A stretch of 47,323 nt of DNA from CAZPZZ01 sp964591245 (GCA_964591245.1 CAZPZZ010000012.1:1-47323); one strand, 5' to 3'; positions 1-8,883 are shown, counted from the first letter of the stretch. Numbers and translations: made by a program. Notes: generated from the sequence alone by a model not told the origin.

Positions 1-2
1 AT

Positions 3-78
3 TGGAGCCGGCGAGCAGACTCGAACTGCTGACCTGCTGATTACGAATCAGCTGCTCTACCAACTGAGCTACGCCGGC
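3..78 (-). tRNA. tRNA-Thr (anticodon CGT)
   Basis: On the minus strand a complete cloverleaf can be drawn: acceptor stem GCCGGCG/CGCCGGC, D arm GCTC...GAGC, anticodon stem GCTGA/TCAGC around the loop TTCGTAA, T arm AGCAG-TTCGAGT-CTGCT, discriminator T and an encoded CCA at the 3' end. The anticodon at loop positions 34-36 is CGT, which reads the threonine codon ACG. It is transcribed away from uvrA, and the window starts immediately beyond its 3' end, so a neighbouring tRNA cannot be excluded. Confidence 0.96.
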
Positions 79-299
79 GAAGGAGGGATTGGTGCGGGGC
101 AATGCGCGCATTGCCTACACTCGCCCGGATCGTAACACACCCCTGGTGTCAGTCACGGACTCTGTTGCGGTGTGATACGCCCTGGGTGTGGGGGGGCTCC
201 GCCGGTTGGACGGTGGTCCCGCGAGCGAAGTACAGTAGTGAGTTTACGGTGTGTCCTGAGCGGCGCACCGAGGGGACTTGCACACGTTACGGCCTCAGT

Positions 300-3182
300 A
301 TGTCAGCCAGCGCTGGGAATGGGCATCTCGTCATCCGGGGAGCCCGTACGCATAATCTCAAGAATATTGACCTCTCGTTACCCACCGAGCAGCTGATTAT
401 CGTGACCGGGGTCAGCGGGTCGGGGAAGTCGTCCCTGGCCTTCGACACGATCTACGCCGAGGGCCAACGGCGCTACGTGGAGTCGTTGTCTGCCTATGCG
501 CGGCAATTTCTCGAGCGCATGGAGAAGCCGGATGTCGACGAGATCGACGGCATCTGTCCGGCCATCGCCATCCGCCAGAAGAATAGCGTGCGCAACCCGC
601 GGTCGACGGTCGGGACGACGACCGAGATCCTGGACTATCTCCGGCTCCTGTTTGCGCGGGTGGGGCGTACGGTGTGCCGCCAGTGTGGCACCGAGGTGGT
701 GCGTGAATCGGCCGAGGTGGCGGCCCGTCAACTCATGGCGCTGCCGGCGAAGACACGCTTGTTGCTCGGGTTCGACTATCCCACGGTAGAGGGAGGGAGC
801 GCGGGGGCTGATCCGGTGATGGAGCCGGACGCCGAGACGGGGGAGGGCGAGCTCGATCCCGTACGCGCGACGTTGAACGCCTTGCGGAAGCGTGGGTTTG
901 GCCGTGTCGTTGTCGAGGGGCGTGCCGTGAGCTTCGACGAGGTGGAACCCGACACGCTGGCCGGCATCGAGACGCTGCAGATTATTGTCGACCGCGTGCA
1001 GGTCGGGCCTGACGCGCTGGGGCGGATCACGGATTCTCTGGAGACGGCATACCTGGAATCGGGTGGAGAGGCCTTTGCGATCGAGGTTGGACGCGACGCG
1101 TCCTCCGAGACGCGTCCCGTGCATCGGTTCAGCGAACGCTTTGATTGTCGGGCGTGCGGTATCGCCTACGAGGTGCCGCAACCACGGCTCTTCTCATTCA
1201 ATAGCCCGTTTGGAGCCTGTCAGACGTGTCATGGGTTCGGCAATGTCATTGAGTTGGACCTGAATCTCGTCGTGCCGGACCAGACGAAGTCCATTCAGCA
1301 GAACGCCATAGACCCCTGGACCAAGCCGAATTACCGGTCGCACCTGGCAGATCTGAAACGCGCCGCCAAGGCGGGCGGCGTGCGTGTCACCACCCCCTGG
1401 AATGAACTGACGGACGAGGAGCGGACGTTCATCATCGAGGGGAATGGCGATGACTACAAAGGCATCACGGGGTTTTTCGCCCGGCTGGAGCGGAAGAAAT
1501 ACAAGGTGCATATCCGGGTCTTCCTCAGCCGGTATCGCGGCTATGTGGAATGTCCCGAATGTGAGGGGACGCGGCTACGTCGCGAGGCGCGCGACGTCTT
1601 CGTGGCCGGTCGTTCGATCGATGACGTCTGTCGTTTGACCGTGGGCACCGCGACCGAGTTTTTTGAGGGCCTCTCGCTGACAGAGACAGAGGCGGAGGTC
1701 GGCGACCGGGCCATGCAGGAAATCCGGCGAAGGCTTCTGTTTCTGCGCAATGTCGGACTCGAGTATCTGACGCTGGATCGGCTGTCGTCGACCCTGTCTG
1801 GCGGGGAGGTGCAGCGAATCAATCTGGCCACGGCGCTGGGGTCGGCGCTGGTCGGGACGTTGTATGTGCTCGACGAACCGTCGATCGGGTTGCACCCCCG
1901 TGATAACGAGCGCCTCATCAAGATCCTGCAGGAGCTGCGCGACCAGGGGAATACCGTGCTTGTGGTTGAACACGATGCCGACACCATCCGCAGGGCCGAC
2001 ATCGTGGTGGATCTGGGACTCGGGGCAGGGGAGCAGGGCGGCCGTGTCATCCATAGCGGGTCGTTCGACTCTTTGCTGAAAGAGCCGCAATCCCTGACCG
2101 CGAAGTACATGCGCGGCGACCTGAAGATTCCCTTGCCGACGAGCCGGCGCCGGCATTCGCCGTTGGCGATCCGGGTGTCGGGTGCCCGCGAGCACAATCT
2201 CCAGGGCATCGACGTGGCGATTCCCTTGAACACGCTGACCTGTGTCACAGGGGTGAGCGGGTCGGGTAAGTCCACCTTGGTACACGACGTCCTTTACGCG
2301 GCGATCAAGCGACGGAAGGGGGAGTGGGACAAGCGGGTCGGGTCGCATGATGAACTCGATGGTGACGAATTGGTGTCGGATGTGATCTTGGTGGATCAGG
2401 CACCCATCGGGCGCACGCCCCGGTCGAATCCGGTCACCTATCTCAAGGCATTTGATCCGATTCGCGAGCTGTTTTCGAAGACGAAAGATGCCCGGGCCAA
2501 TGGGCTGACAGCCGGCCATTTCTCGTTCAACGTGCCGGGTGGTCGGTGCGACGCATGCGAAGGTGAGGGCGTCATGCGGGTAGAGATGCAGTTCCTCGCT
2601 GATGTCTTCGTTCCGTGCGAGGAGTGCAATGGTCAGCGCTTCAAGCCGCAGGTGTTGGATGTCGCGTATCGTGGCTGCAATGTTGACGAAGTTCTGGGGA
2701 TGACCGTGCGCGGGGCGCTGTCATTCTTTAGCACCTCCCCGAAGGTGGTGCGACGGCTGCGCGTGCTCGACGAAATCGGTCTCGGGTATTTACGGCTCGG
2801 ACAACCCGCGACCACGCTCTCCGGGGGCGAGGCCCAGCGGATCAAGATCGCGGCCCATCTGTCCTCTCGCAAGAAGGAGCGGACGCTCTATATTCTCGAC
2901 GAGCCCACGACAGGGCTGCATTTCGACGACATCGCGAAATTGCTCACGGCCTTTCGTAAGCTATTACAGGCTGGGAATAGCGTGCTCGTCATCGAGCATA
3001 ATCTTGACGTCATGAAGTCGGCGGACTGGATCATTGACCTTGGTCCTGAAGGGGGTGCCGCGGGCGGGCAGGTTGTCGCCGTCGGGACGCCGGAACAGAT
3101 TGCGATGACCGAGGCCTCACACACCGGTCGCTACCTGCGGCCGGTCTTGGCCGCGGATGACGGGCTCGAGGTGCCGTTATGA
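300..3182 (+). CDS. uvrA: UvrA, excinuclease ABC subunit A
   Basis: DNA damage-sensing ATPase of nucleotide excision repair; it works as a dimer with UvrB before UvrC incises. The 960-residue product has two ABC ATPase halves. The first Walker A is GVSGSGKS at residues 37-44 and the second copy lies near residue 650. The two signature motifs are LSGGEVQR and LSGGEAQR, each followed by a Walker B ending in DEP. Zinc-binding pairs are visible as CRACG...CQTC and, in the second half, CDAC...CEEC. The frame is open upstream to 102, but homology begins just after ATG 300 (MSASAGNGHLVIRGARTHNL) and the total length fits the family. No clear Shine-Dalgarno precedes ATG 300, so the start is chosen by homology. 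uvrC lies about 2.3 kb downstream. Confidence 0.97.
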   Translation: MSASAGNGHLVIRGARTHNLKNIDLSLPTEQLIIVTGVSGSGKSSLAFDTIYAEGQRRYVESLSAYARQFLERMEKPDVDEIDGICPAIAIRQKNSVRNPRSTVGTTTEILDYLRLLFARVGRTVCRQCGTEVVRESAEVAARQLMALPAKTRLLLGFDYPTVEGGSAGADPVMEPDAETGEGELDPVRATLNALRKRGFGRVVVEGRAVSFDEVEPDTLAGIETLQIIVDRVQVGPDALGRITDSLETAYLESGGEAFAIEVGRDASSETRPVHRFSERFDCRACGIAYEVPQPRLFSFNSPFGACQTCHGFGNVIELDLNLVVPDQTKSIQQNAIDPWTKPNYRSHLADLKRAAKAGGVRVTTPWNELTDEERTFIIEGNGDDYKGITGFFARLERKKYKVHIRVFLSRYRGYVECPECEGTRLRREARDVFVAGRSIDDVCRLTVGTATEFFEGLSLTETEAEVGDRAMQEIRRRLLFLRNVGLEYLTLDRLSSTLSGGEVQRINLATALGSALVGTLYVLDEPSIGLHPRDNERLIKILQELRDQGNTVLVVEHDADTIRRADIVVDLGLGAGEQGGRVIHSGSFDSLLKEPQSLTAKYMRGDLKIPLPTSRRRHSPLAIRVSGAREHNLQGIDVAIPLNTLTCVTGVSGSGKSTLVHDVLYAAIKRRKGEWDKRVGSHDELDGDELVSDVILVDQAPIGRTPRSNPVTYLKAFDPIRELFSKTKDARANGLTAGHFSFNVPGGRCDACEGEGVMRVEMQFLADVFVPCEECNGQRFKPQVLDVAYRGCNVDEVLGMTVRGALSFFSTSPKVVRRLRVLDEIGLGYLRLGQPATTLSGGEAQRIKIAAHLSSRKKERTLYILDEPTTGLHFDDIAKLLTAFRKLLQAGNSVLVIEHNLDVMKSADWIIDLGPEGGAAGGQVVAVGTPEQIAMTEASHTGRYLRPVLAADDGLEVPL

Positions 3183-3409
3183 CGAGAGGTGATGGCGGGG
3201 AGCACGGGCATGGTGTGGTACGATCCGGGTGTTGTGCCGGGCGTGCAGCACCTGTGTTTCTTCCGGGTGTGTCTCGCCCCACTCTGGCTGGATGGTGCAG
3301 TCAGGCACACAACGTCTTGGTCCTGTACAGGGGTATGACTGGCCCGACGTGCCCGCGGCAGAGTGGAAGGGGCGAGGGCTGTTAGTGCCCCGTAACTAAA
3401 TGGAAGTCG

Positions 3410-3973
3410 ATGGATTCTGTTCAAGCTACGCGTCTGCGTAAAGGGATGCTTGTCAAGTTGCAGAATGAACTCTACCGGGTGTTAGAGGTGAATCACCTGA
3501 CGCCGGGTAAAGGCAAGGCATTCGTACAGTCCAAGATGCGGCACGTGAAGGCCGGCACGCTCCTGGACAACAAATTCCGCTCGGCGGACATTGTCGAACG
3601 TGCGGCGTTAGACGACCGTGAGATGCAGTTCACGTATCGTGACGGCGACACGTTCCACTTCATGGATCTCGAGACGTACGAGCAAATCGAGATGGGGGCC
3701 GAAACGCTGGGCGAGTCTGTGAACTACCTGTTGCCGGAGGCCGTCATCAAGGTGTCGCTGTTTGAGGGTGAGGCCGTGGGGCTTGACTTACCGATGACCG
3801 TCGACCTGGAGGTGGCCGAAACGGCCCCCGCAATCAAGGGCGCGACGGCCAATGCGCAACTGAAGCCAGCCACGCTACAGACGGGGCTTGTTGTGCAGGT
3901 ACCGCCCTTTATCAGCAACGGTGACACGATCCGGGTCAATACCGAAACTGGCGAGTATCAGTCTCGCGCGTAA
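3410..3973 (+). CDS. efp: Elongation factor P
   Basis: Translation factor that binds between the P and E sites and rescues ribosomes stalled on polyproline. At 187 residues it has the normal length: an N-terminal KOW-like domain followed by two OB folds (residues about 66-130 and 131-187). The loop that reaches the peptidyl-transferase centre reads TPGKGKAF, with Lys34 at the tip, the position modified by beta-lysylation in the EpmA type. No modification enzyme (epmA, earP or ymfI) is seen in this window. A GGAAG lies just upstream of ATG 3410. The preceding 227 bases after uvrA hold no gene or clear signal. A small hairpin follows the stop codon. Confidence 0.97.
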   Translation: MDSVQATRLRKGMLVKLQNELYRVLEVNHLTPGKGKAFVQSKMRHVKAGTLLDNKFRSADIVERAALDDREMQFTYRDGDTFHFMDLETYEQIEMGAETLGESVNYLLPEAVIKVSLFEGEAVGLDLPMTVDLEVAETAPAIKGATANAQLKPATLQTGLVVQVPPFISNGDTIRVNTETGEYQSRA

Positions 3974-3988
3974 TCCGAAGTCTTTGCA

Positions 3989-4009
3989 CGACGGGTCAGG
4001 CGCCCGTCG
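3989..4009 (+). other. Small hairpin after efp
   Basis: Inverted repeat CGACGGG / CCCGTCG, a 7-bp GC-rich stem with a 7-base loop, begins 16 bases after the efp stop and ends 8 bases before the GTG start at 4018. There is no T-tract, so it is not a standard intrinsic terminator. It could weaken read-through or shield initiation of the next gene. Confidence 0.4.
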
Positions 4010-4017
4010 GTCCAGCC

Positions 4018-4602
4018 GTGGCTGCCGACAGTCTGTCGACCGTGTTCTTTGATTCCGTGCTGCCTGCGGCGCTATGGCTGCTGGGTGCGGGGTTCCTTGT
4101 GGCGAGCGCGCGGCTGGCCGCTCAATTCTTTCAGTTCCGACGTTTACGTGCTTCGGTGGTGCTGACCTGGCCTGGAAAACACTCCTTGTCGTACGGCGTG
4201 TCGCTTGGCTTTGGCGTGTTTTTCGGCGTGCTGGTGTTCATGAAGATTGTGATTCACCAGCGGCCCCTTGTTGAGGCGTTTGGCGAAGGCATGATGTTCA
4301 TGTACTACGCCTATGCCGTCCCGCTCAGACTCAAGATTGGTCACGGATTCTATAACGACGGGATCTGGTCCGACACGGGCTACGTGCCCTATGCACGGAT
4401 TGGTGGGCTCTCGTGGCGAGAGGGGACTGGTCTGACGCTCGTACTCATCGATCGGATGCGGAATCGGGTGCGGCGACTCGACGTGCCGGCCGAGTACTAT
4501 GGCGAGGTCCGGCGGCTCCTGCGCGACAAGATCGCGGCCCACGATATTCAATTTACCGGTAAGGGGTTTGATTTAGGGGCAGACGAGAGGGAGGTCGTGT
4601 AA
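4018..4602 (+). CDS. Membrane protein of unknown function
   Basis: A 194-residue product with GTG start, located 44 bases after efp. Two hydrophobic segments are clear (about residues 13-36 and 57-82), with a further weaker one around 90-105, and then a soluble C-terminal half with a WREGTGLTLVLIDR-like beta segment that may form a PH-like fold. I do not recognise a named family. The same direction and short spacing suggest co-transcription with efp, but no Shine-Dalgarno is visible at the GTG. The function is unknown. Confidence 0.75.
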   Translation: MAADSLSTVFFDSVLPAALWLLGAGFLVASARLAAQFFQFRRLRASVVLTWPGKHSLSYGVSLGFGVFFGVLVFMKIVIHQRPLVEAFGEGMMFMYYAYAVPLRLKIGHGFYNDGIWSDTGYVPYARIGGLSWREGTGLTLVLIDRMRNRVRRLDVPAEYYGEVRRLLRDKIAAHDIQFTGKGFDLGADEREVV

Positions 4603-4613
4603 TCCCGCGGGGT

Positions 4614-4820
4614 TTATTGGCCCATCATGTCCAGGATGATACCAACGAGGCCTGGGCCAGTGGCGGTCGGGTCGTTGATCCAGTCGGGCGGTGTGAGCCA
4701 GACGAACGCCAAGATCGCAATGACCATGAGGTCGTATTGCCAGGTGGCGCGGTCGAAGGTCCAGAAGAGCGCGTGCCAGATTGCACGTGTCGGCAGGGTT
4801 AGTAGCCGCTGGAGGTTCAT
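4614..4820 (-). CDS. Small membrane protein coupled to the CDP-alcohol transferase
   Basis: A 68-residue product. Its ATG (4820) overlaps the TGA of the upstream minus-strand gene as ATGA, so translation is probably coupled. The sequence starts MNLQRLLTLPTRAIWHALFW, has one clear hydrophobic segment (YDLMVIAILAFVWLTPPDW) and a short weakly hydrophobic tail. A longer frame with an upstream ATG at 4856 would overlap the transferase by 40 bases and is less likely. No family is recognised. The tight coupling suggests a role in the same membrane-lipid step or a structural partner. Confidence 0.65.
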   Translation of the reverse strand: MNLQRLLTLPTRAIWHALFWTFDRATWQYDLMVIAILAFVWLTPPDWINDPTATGPGLVGIILDMMGQ

Positions 4821-5416
4821 GCGGTCCCTTTCTCGTCTGTCTGCAGTGCGCGCCACGTGAAGTAGATGCGGTCAAGCACCGTCACGACTGACAGCACGAG
4901 GATGACCCAGAGCACGGCCCCCATACGGTTGGTGAAGGCACCGATCATCACGAGCACGATTCGTTCCGGACGTTCCATGAACCCGACCTTGCACTTGTCG
5001 ATCATGGACTCGGCACGTGCCCGGGTGTAGCTGGTCATCACGGAGAACATCATCGCAAAGGCGGCGATCATCACGTAATCCGTACGGCCCAGTTGCGCAT
5101 AGAGGTAGATGACACCGATGAAGAGGGACAGGTCCGAGAACCGATCCATGACCGAATCCCAGAAACCGCCAAATTCTGATGCGAGATTGGTCGCCTCTGC
5201 GACCTTGCCGTCGATAAAATCAAAAATGTTGGCGACGAGCATGATGAAGCCGGCGGTGACGAAGTGCCCCTGGGCAAATTGCCAGGCCGCGAGAAAATTG
5301 ATGATGACGCCGACCAGCGTCAACACATTCGGGTGGATGCGTAGGGCGACACACGCGCCGATGATGGCGCGGAGCGGAAACATACAAGCGGCGCCGATAG
5401 CGCCAGTGAAGGTCAT
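4817..5416 (-). CDS. CDP-alcohol phosphatidyltransferase, phosphatidylinositol-phosphate-synthase-like
   Basis: An integral membrane enzyme that transfers a phosphatidyl group from CDP-diacylglycerol to an alcohol. The 199-residue product has about six hydrophobic segments. The catalytic signature is placed exactly as in the family: D66-x2-D69-G70-x2-A73, then after 9 residues G83-x3-D87-x3-D91. The usual Arg after Ala73 is Glu here (AE instead of AR). The YTRARAE and ERPERIVLVMIG segments resemble phosphatidylinositol-phosphate or archaetidylinositol-phosphate synthases more than PgsA or PssA. It is divergent from uvrC, with 63 bases between the starts, and is followed by a coupled small membrane protein. 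The exact acceptor alcohol is inferred, not proven. Confidence 0.88.
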   Translation of the reverse strand: MTFTGAIGAACMFPLRAIIGACVALRIHPNVLTLVGVIINFLAAWQFAQGHFVTAGFIMLVANIFDFIDGKVAEATNLASEFGGFWDSVMDRFSDLSLFIGVIYLYAQLGRTDYVMIAAFAMMFSVMTSYTRARAESMIDKCKVGFMERPERIVLVMIGAFTNRMGAVLWVILVLSVVTVLDRIYFTWRALQTDEKGTA

Positions 5417-5479
5417 GTCTGGAATGTTGAAGGCTTGCCGATAATTAGTGTTAACCGACCCAACCTAGCAATATAGCCG

Positions 5480-7399
5480 ATGGCCATCTCTGATCTCAAG
5501 ACCGAGATTGCGGCGCTGCCTCAGCAGCCGGGCGTGTATCTCTATTTTGATGCCAGCGGGGAGACGGTGTACATCGGCCGGGCGCGCTCACTCCGGGAGC
5601 GTGTGCGGAGTTATCTGAGTGCCTATGGATCGAGTCCGAAAACGAATGCTTTGCTCGACGTCGTCACTCGGCTGGAGGTGATCGTCACCGATTCATTGGT
5701 CGAGGCGCTGGCCCTTGAGAACCATCTCATCAAACAGCGCTCTCCGCGGTTCAATATCTTGCTGCGGGATGACAAGAATTACCCCTACCTGCAGTTAACT
5801 ACTGGCGAAGCCTGTCCGCGCGTACTGGTCGCGCGACGCGTCGAGCGAGATGACCATACCTATGCGGGGCCGTTCTTGCCGGCAACCCTTGCTCGCCGGA
5901 CGATGTCGCTCACCCACAAACTGTTCGGCATCCGATCGTGCAACGAGGTCATCAACGGGCGCCGCGGTCGCGCGTGCTTGGAATATGACATCAAACGTTG
6001 CGTCGCGCCGTGCGTGGCGGAGATCTGCAGCCCGGAACAATATGCCGAGGTGGTCGAGCACACGCGGATGTTTCTCGAGGGGCGGAACGAGGAACTCATT
6101 GTCGAGTTGAAACGGCAGATGCTGGCTGCCTCGGACGACTTGAGGTTTGAAGAAGCGGCGCAGACCCGCGATGCGATCAAGACGGTCGAAACACTGCGGG
6201 ACCGGCAGCAGAAGATGTCGACGGTGCGTCTGGGCGATCGCGATGCGTTTGGCGTCAAGGTCGGACCGGCCGGTGCCGTGGTCCAGGTGTTTCAGATGCG
6301 GGGCGGGAGGGTGATCGAACGAGTTGAGCTGGCCGCGGATCTTCCGGTGGGGGAGGGTTTCGCCGAAAAGGAAACCGTGCAGGCGGCGCTTCAACAATTT
6401 TACGAGGTGCGGGCTGCGCCTCCGGAGGTGCACGTCCCGGTCGAACTCGAGGATGCCGAGGCGCTGGAGGGCTGGCTGAGCGAGCGCGCGAAGCGAAGGG
6501 TGCGGCTTGCCGTCCCGAAACGAGGGGAGAAGCGGGGGCTTCTTGATTTGGCCACCAGGAATGCGTCCTTGGCCTACCGGTCCCGGTTCAGTGATGAGGC
6601 CCGGCTGGACGCGGCTGCCCTCGACGCTCTGCGAGACGTCCTGCGGTTACCGGCACTGCCACGGCGGATCGAGTGTTTCGATATCTCGACGCTTCAGGGA
6701 GCCGAGACGGTAGGGGCGATGGTCGTGAGCGAGGACGGTCGGCTCGCGCGCAGGGAATACCGAAAATACCGCGTTCGGGGCGGGGAATGGGGGGATGGAA
6801 AGATCGCGCTCGGCGGAGAGAGCCGGCGTCGGTCGCGGTCTGCCAAGTCGGCCGCAGTCGGGACCGGTGAAACGGTCCCGCGGGGGGCCGAGGGAGACCG
6901 CCTGCTCGACGATTTCGCGGCGATGCGTGAGGTCGTTGCGCGGCGGTATCGGCGGTTGCTCGATGATGGAGGGCCTTTACCTGACCTGGTGGTCGTGGAT
7001 GGGGGACGCGGTCAGCTGTCGGCGGCGTATGACGCGTTCGGGGTCCTCGGGTTGTCGAATCTCGTGGCGGTGGGGCTCGCCAAGAAAGAGGAATTGGTGT
7101 TCACCAAAGATGCGAGTGAGCCGATTGCACTCGCGTCAGACAATCCGGCATTGTTGTTGTTACAACGGCTGCGAGATGAAGCACATCGCACGGCCGTGAC
7201 CTACCATCGCGGAACACGCCGCCGGCGTGATTTTCAGTCTGAACTGTCCGACATTCCCGGGGTCGGGGCCCGCCGGCGGCGGGCGTTGCTGACGACGTTC
7301 GGCAGCGTGGCGAACGTCCGGCGAGCCACCCGCGAGGAACTCGTGCCCGTCGTGGGGGCGAAGGTCGCCGACGCCGTGTTGGGGCACTTTGCGTCTTGA
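5480..7399 (+). CDS. uvrC: UvrC, excinuclease ABC subunit C
   Basis: Dual-incision nuclease of nucleotide excision repair. The 639-residue product shows, in order: a GIY-YIG domain (PGVYLYF...VYIGRARSLRERV, residues 17-43), the cysteine-bearing segment CLEYDIKRCVAPC near 170, a UVR domain binding UvrB (about 205-240), the RNase H-like endonuclease domain (IECFDIS...GAMVVSEDG; LVVVDGGRGQLSAA) and a C-terminal helix-hairpin-helix (IPGVGARRRRALLTTFGS). A stretch rich in Arg and Ser (about 450-470) inside the endonuclease domain looks like a variable insertion. There is no Shine-Dalgarno before ATG 5480; the start fits the family. The 63-base spacer to the divergent lipid gene must carry both promoters. 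Confidence 0.97.
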   Translation: MAISDLKTEIAALPQQPGVYLYFDASGETVYIGRARSLRERVRSYLSAYGSSPKTNALLDVVTRLEVIVTDSLVEALALENHLIKQRSPRFNILLRDDKNYPYLQLTTGEACPRVLVARRVERDDHTYAGPFLPATLARRTMSLTHKLFGIRSCNEVINGRRGRACLEYDIKRCVAPCVAEICSPEQYAEVVEHTRMFLEGRNEELIVELKRQMLAASDDLRFEEAAQTRDAIKTVETLRDRQQKMSTVRLGDRDAFGVKVGPAGAVVQVFQMRGGRVIERVELAADLPVGEGFAEKETVQAALQQFYEVRAAPPEVHVPVELEDAEALEGWLSERAKRRVRLAVPKRGEKRGLLDLATRNASLAYRSRFSDEARLDAAALDALRDVLRLPALPRRIECFDISTLQGAETVGAMVVSEDGRLARREYRKYRVRGGEWGDGKIALGGESRRRSRSAKSAAVGTGETVPRGAEGDRLLDDFAAMREVVARRYRRLLDDGGPLPDLVVVDGGRGQLSAAYDAFGVLGLSNLVAVGLAKKEELVFTKDASEPIALASDNPALLLLQRLRDEAHRTAVTYHRGTRRRRDFQSELSDIPGVGARRRRALLTTFGSVANVRRATREELVPVVGAKVADAVLGHFAS

Positions 7400-7464
7400 T
7401 GGCCGGACATGAAAAATGACTTCGTTCTTGCCCTGACCATTCCGGTCATTTATGCTGGGACACC

Positions 7465-7799
7465 TTGCCAGAAATCGGCCAGTTACTCATCATCTTCTCC
7501 GTCCTGCTGTTCTCCTTGACCATCCACGAAATGGCGCATGCCGTTGCTGCGGACTGGTATGGGGACTCGACGGCTCGGCGTCTGGGGCGGATCTCGTTGA
7601 ATCCGGCCGTGCACGCGGATCCCGTGGGGACGGTATTGCTGCCGCTGCTCGGAATCATGGCAGGGGGGTTTGTCTTTGGCTGGGCGAAGCCAGTGCCGGT
7701 CAATCCCGCAAACCTCTCGAATTACCGTCGGGATTTTCTTGTTATTGCGGCGGCCGGACCGGCCAGTAATATCCTGTTGGCCATCGGGGCATCCTGGGT
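7465..7799 (+). CDS. Site-2 protease family (M50) metalloprotease, 3' end lost in gap
   Basis: Intramembrane zinc protease. The visible 111 residues carry the metal-binding motif HEMAH (residues 21-25) in the first membrane segment and the segment GFVFGWAKPVPVNPANLSN typical of the small M50 group, then RRDFLVIAAAGPASNILLA, the start of the next membrane helix. The TTG start at 7465 is preceded by GGGA at a reasonable distance; no in-frame ATG is available. The gene runs into the run of N at 7800, so its C-terminal half (including the third zinc ligand in the DG motif) is missing. An apparent continuous frame across the gap into scpA is an artefact. Confidence 0.9.
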
Positions 7800-7899
7800 N
7801 NNNNNNNNNNNNNNNNNNNNNNNNNNNNNNNNNNNNNNNNNNNNNNNNNNNNNNNNNNNNNNNNNNNNNNNNNNNNNNNNNNNNNNNNNNNNNNNNNNN
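7800..7899. other. Assembly gap (100 N)
   Basis: A run of exactly 100 undetermined bases, the conventional placeholder for a scaffold join of unknown length. It interrupts the M50 protease gene, and scpA begins 15 bases after it. In many bacteria trpS lies between these two genes, so a whole gene may be missing here. The bases just after the gap contain a TAA at 7909-7911 in a frame other than scpA, which could be the stop of such a gene. Confidence 0.99.
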
Positions 7900-7914
7900 G
7901 AGAAGTCTGTAATC

Positions 7915-8781
7915 GTGTCCGACCAGTCCCGCGATCCCGCCAGCGATTTTGAGTCGATTCTGCAGGATTACCCTATTCGTCTGGAGAATTTTGAGGGGCC
8001 GCTCGATCTGCTCCTGCACCTCATTCGCAAGCATGAGGTCGACATCTACGACATTCCGATCGCGTTGATTACCCAGCAATATCTCGAGTATCTCGACCTG
8101 ATGAAGGAACTCGACCTGGACACCGCAGGCGAATTCCTGGTCATGGCTGCGACCCTGATTCATATCAAGGCGCGAACGCTGGTACCCCGTGAAGTGCCCG
8201 AGGACGACGAGGAGGGCGAGGAAGAGGACCCACGTGAGGCGTTGGTCCGGCGGTTGATTGAGCACCAGAAGTTCAAGGCCGCGGCCGAGTTACTGCACGA
8301 GCGGCAGACGGTGCGCAGTGCCCAGTGGGGGTTGCCGGAGGAGCGGCTTTCCGATCTGGCCGGGGAGCCATTCGAGCGCGAGCTCGAGGTTGATTTGTTT
8401 GGCTTGTTACAGGCGTTTCAGGCAGTTCTCACACGGGCCAGAGAGCGCCCTGGTATAACGCTCCCGGCCGAAGAAGTCTCCATTGAAGCGCGAACGCGGG
8501 AGTTGCTCGAACAGCTCGAGAAGACCGAGGCGTGCGGGTTCGAGGATCTCTTCGCAGATGACCGAAGCCGGGGAGCACTGATCACGACCTTTCTCGCGGT
8601 GCTCGAGATGATTCGGTTGAAGCTCATTCATGTGTTTCAGTCCAGTAGTTTCGGCCCCATTCGTGTACATCGACGAGATCGGCCGGAGGATGCACCGAAG
8701 CCGATTGGTGACACTGACCGACCAGAGGATGCGACGAAGCCGAGTGATGACATTGAGCAGCCGGACGACGTGAATGAGTAG
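7915..8781 (+). CDS. scpA: ScpA, segregation and condensation protein A
   Basis: The kleisin subunit that bridges SMC heads and carries ScpB. The 288-residue product has the N-terminal kleisin segment (YPIRLENFEGPLDLLLHLIRKHEVDIYDIPI), the helical middle (EFLVMAATLIHIKARTLVP) with an acidic stretch after it, and the C-terminal winged helix (ALITTFLAVLEMIRLKLIHVFQ). GTG 7915 (MSDQSRDPAS) is the first plausible start after the assembly gap; the true start could lie inside the gap. The protein ends in a 13-residue repeat array absent from typical ScpA. scpB follows about 100 bases downstream. Confidence 0.94.
   Translation: MSDQSRDPASDFESILQDYPIRLENFEGPLDLLLHLIRKHEVDIYDIPIALITQQYLEYLDLMKELDLDTAGEFLVMAATLIHIKARTLVPREVPEDDEEGEEEDPREALVRRLIEHQKFKAAAELLHERQTVRSAQWGLPEERLSDLAGEPFERELEVDLFGLLQAFQAVLTRARERPGITLPAEEVSIEARTRELLEQLEKTEACGFEDLFADDRSRGALITTFLAVLEMIRLKLIHVFQSSSFGPIRVHRRDRPEDAPKPIGDTDRPEDATKPSDDIEQPDDVNE
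8680..8778 (+). repeat. 39-bp tandem repeat in the scpA 3' end
   Basis: Two adjacent 39-bp units (8680-8718 and 8719-8757) and a decayed partial third (8758-8778) encode RPEDAPKPIGDTD, RPEDATKPSDDIE and QPDDVNE. The unit is a multiple of three, so the frame is kept. It extends ScpA beyond its winged helix with an acidic, proline-containing tail. Confidence 0.8.
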
Positions 8782-8883
8782 CGAGGAAGCCTTGACCCTG
8801 ACAAGCAGTGTCGTCGGGACGCGTCGGCTGATGCCGGTGACGGCGCGGCCGCGGAGAAGTGCGGTCATCAGAGGGGAATGCGC

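Noticed and set aside
378..1181. 267-codon antisense frame over uvrA
   Set aside because: Shadow of UvrA with no independent support.
3179..3385. 68-codon frame between uvrA and efp
   Set aside because: No Shine-Dalgarno, no family features, Gly/Arg/Cys-rich composition typical of spurious frames in GC-rich spacers.
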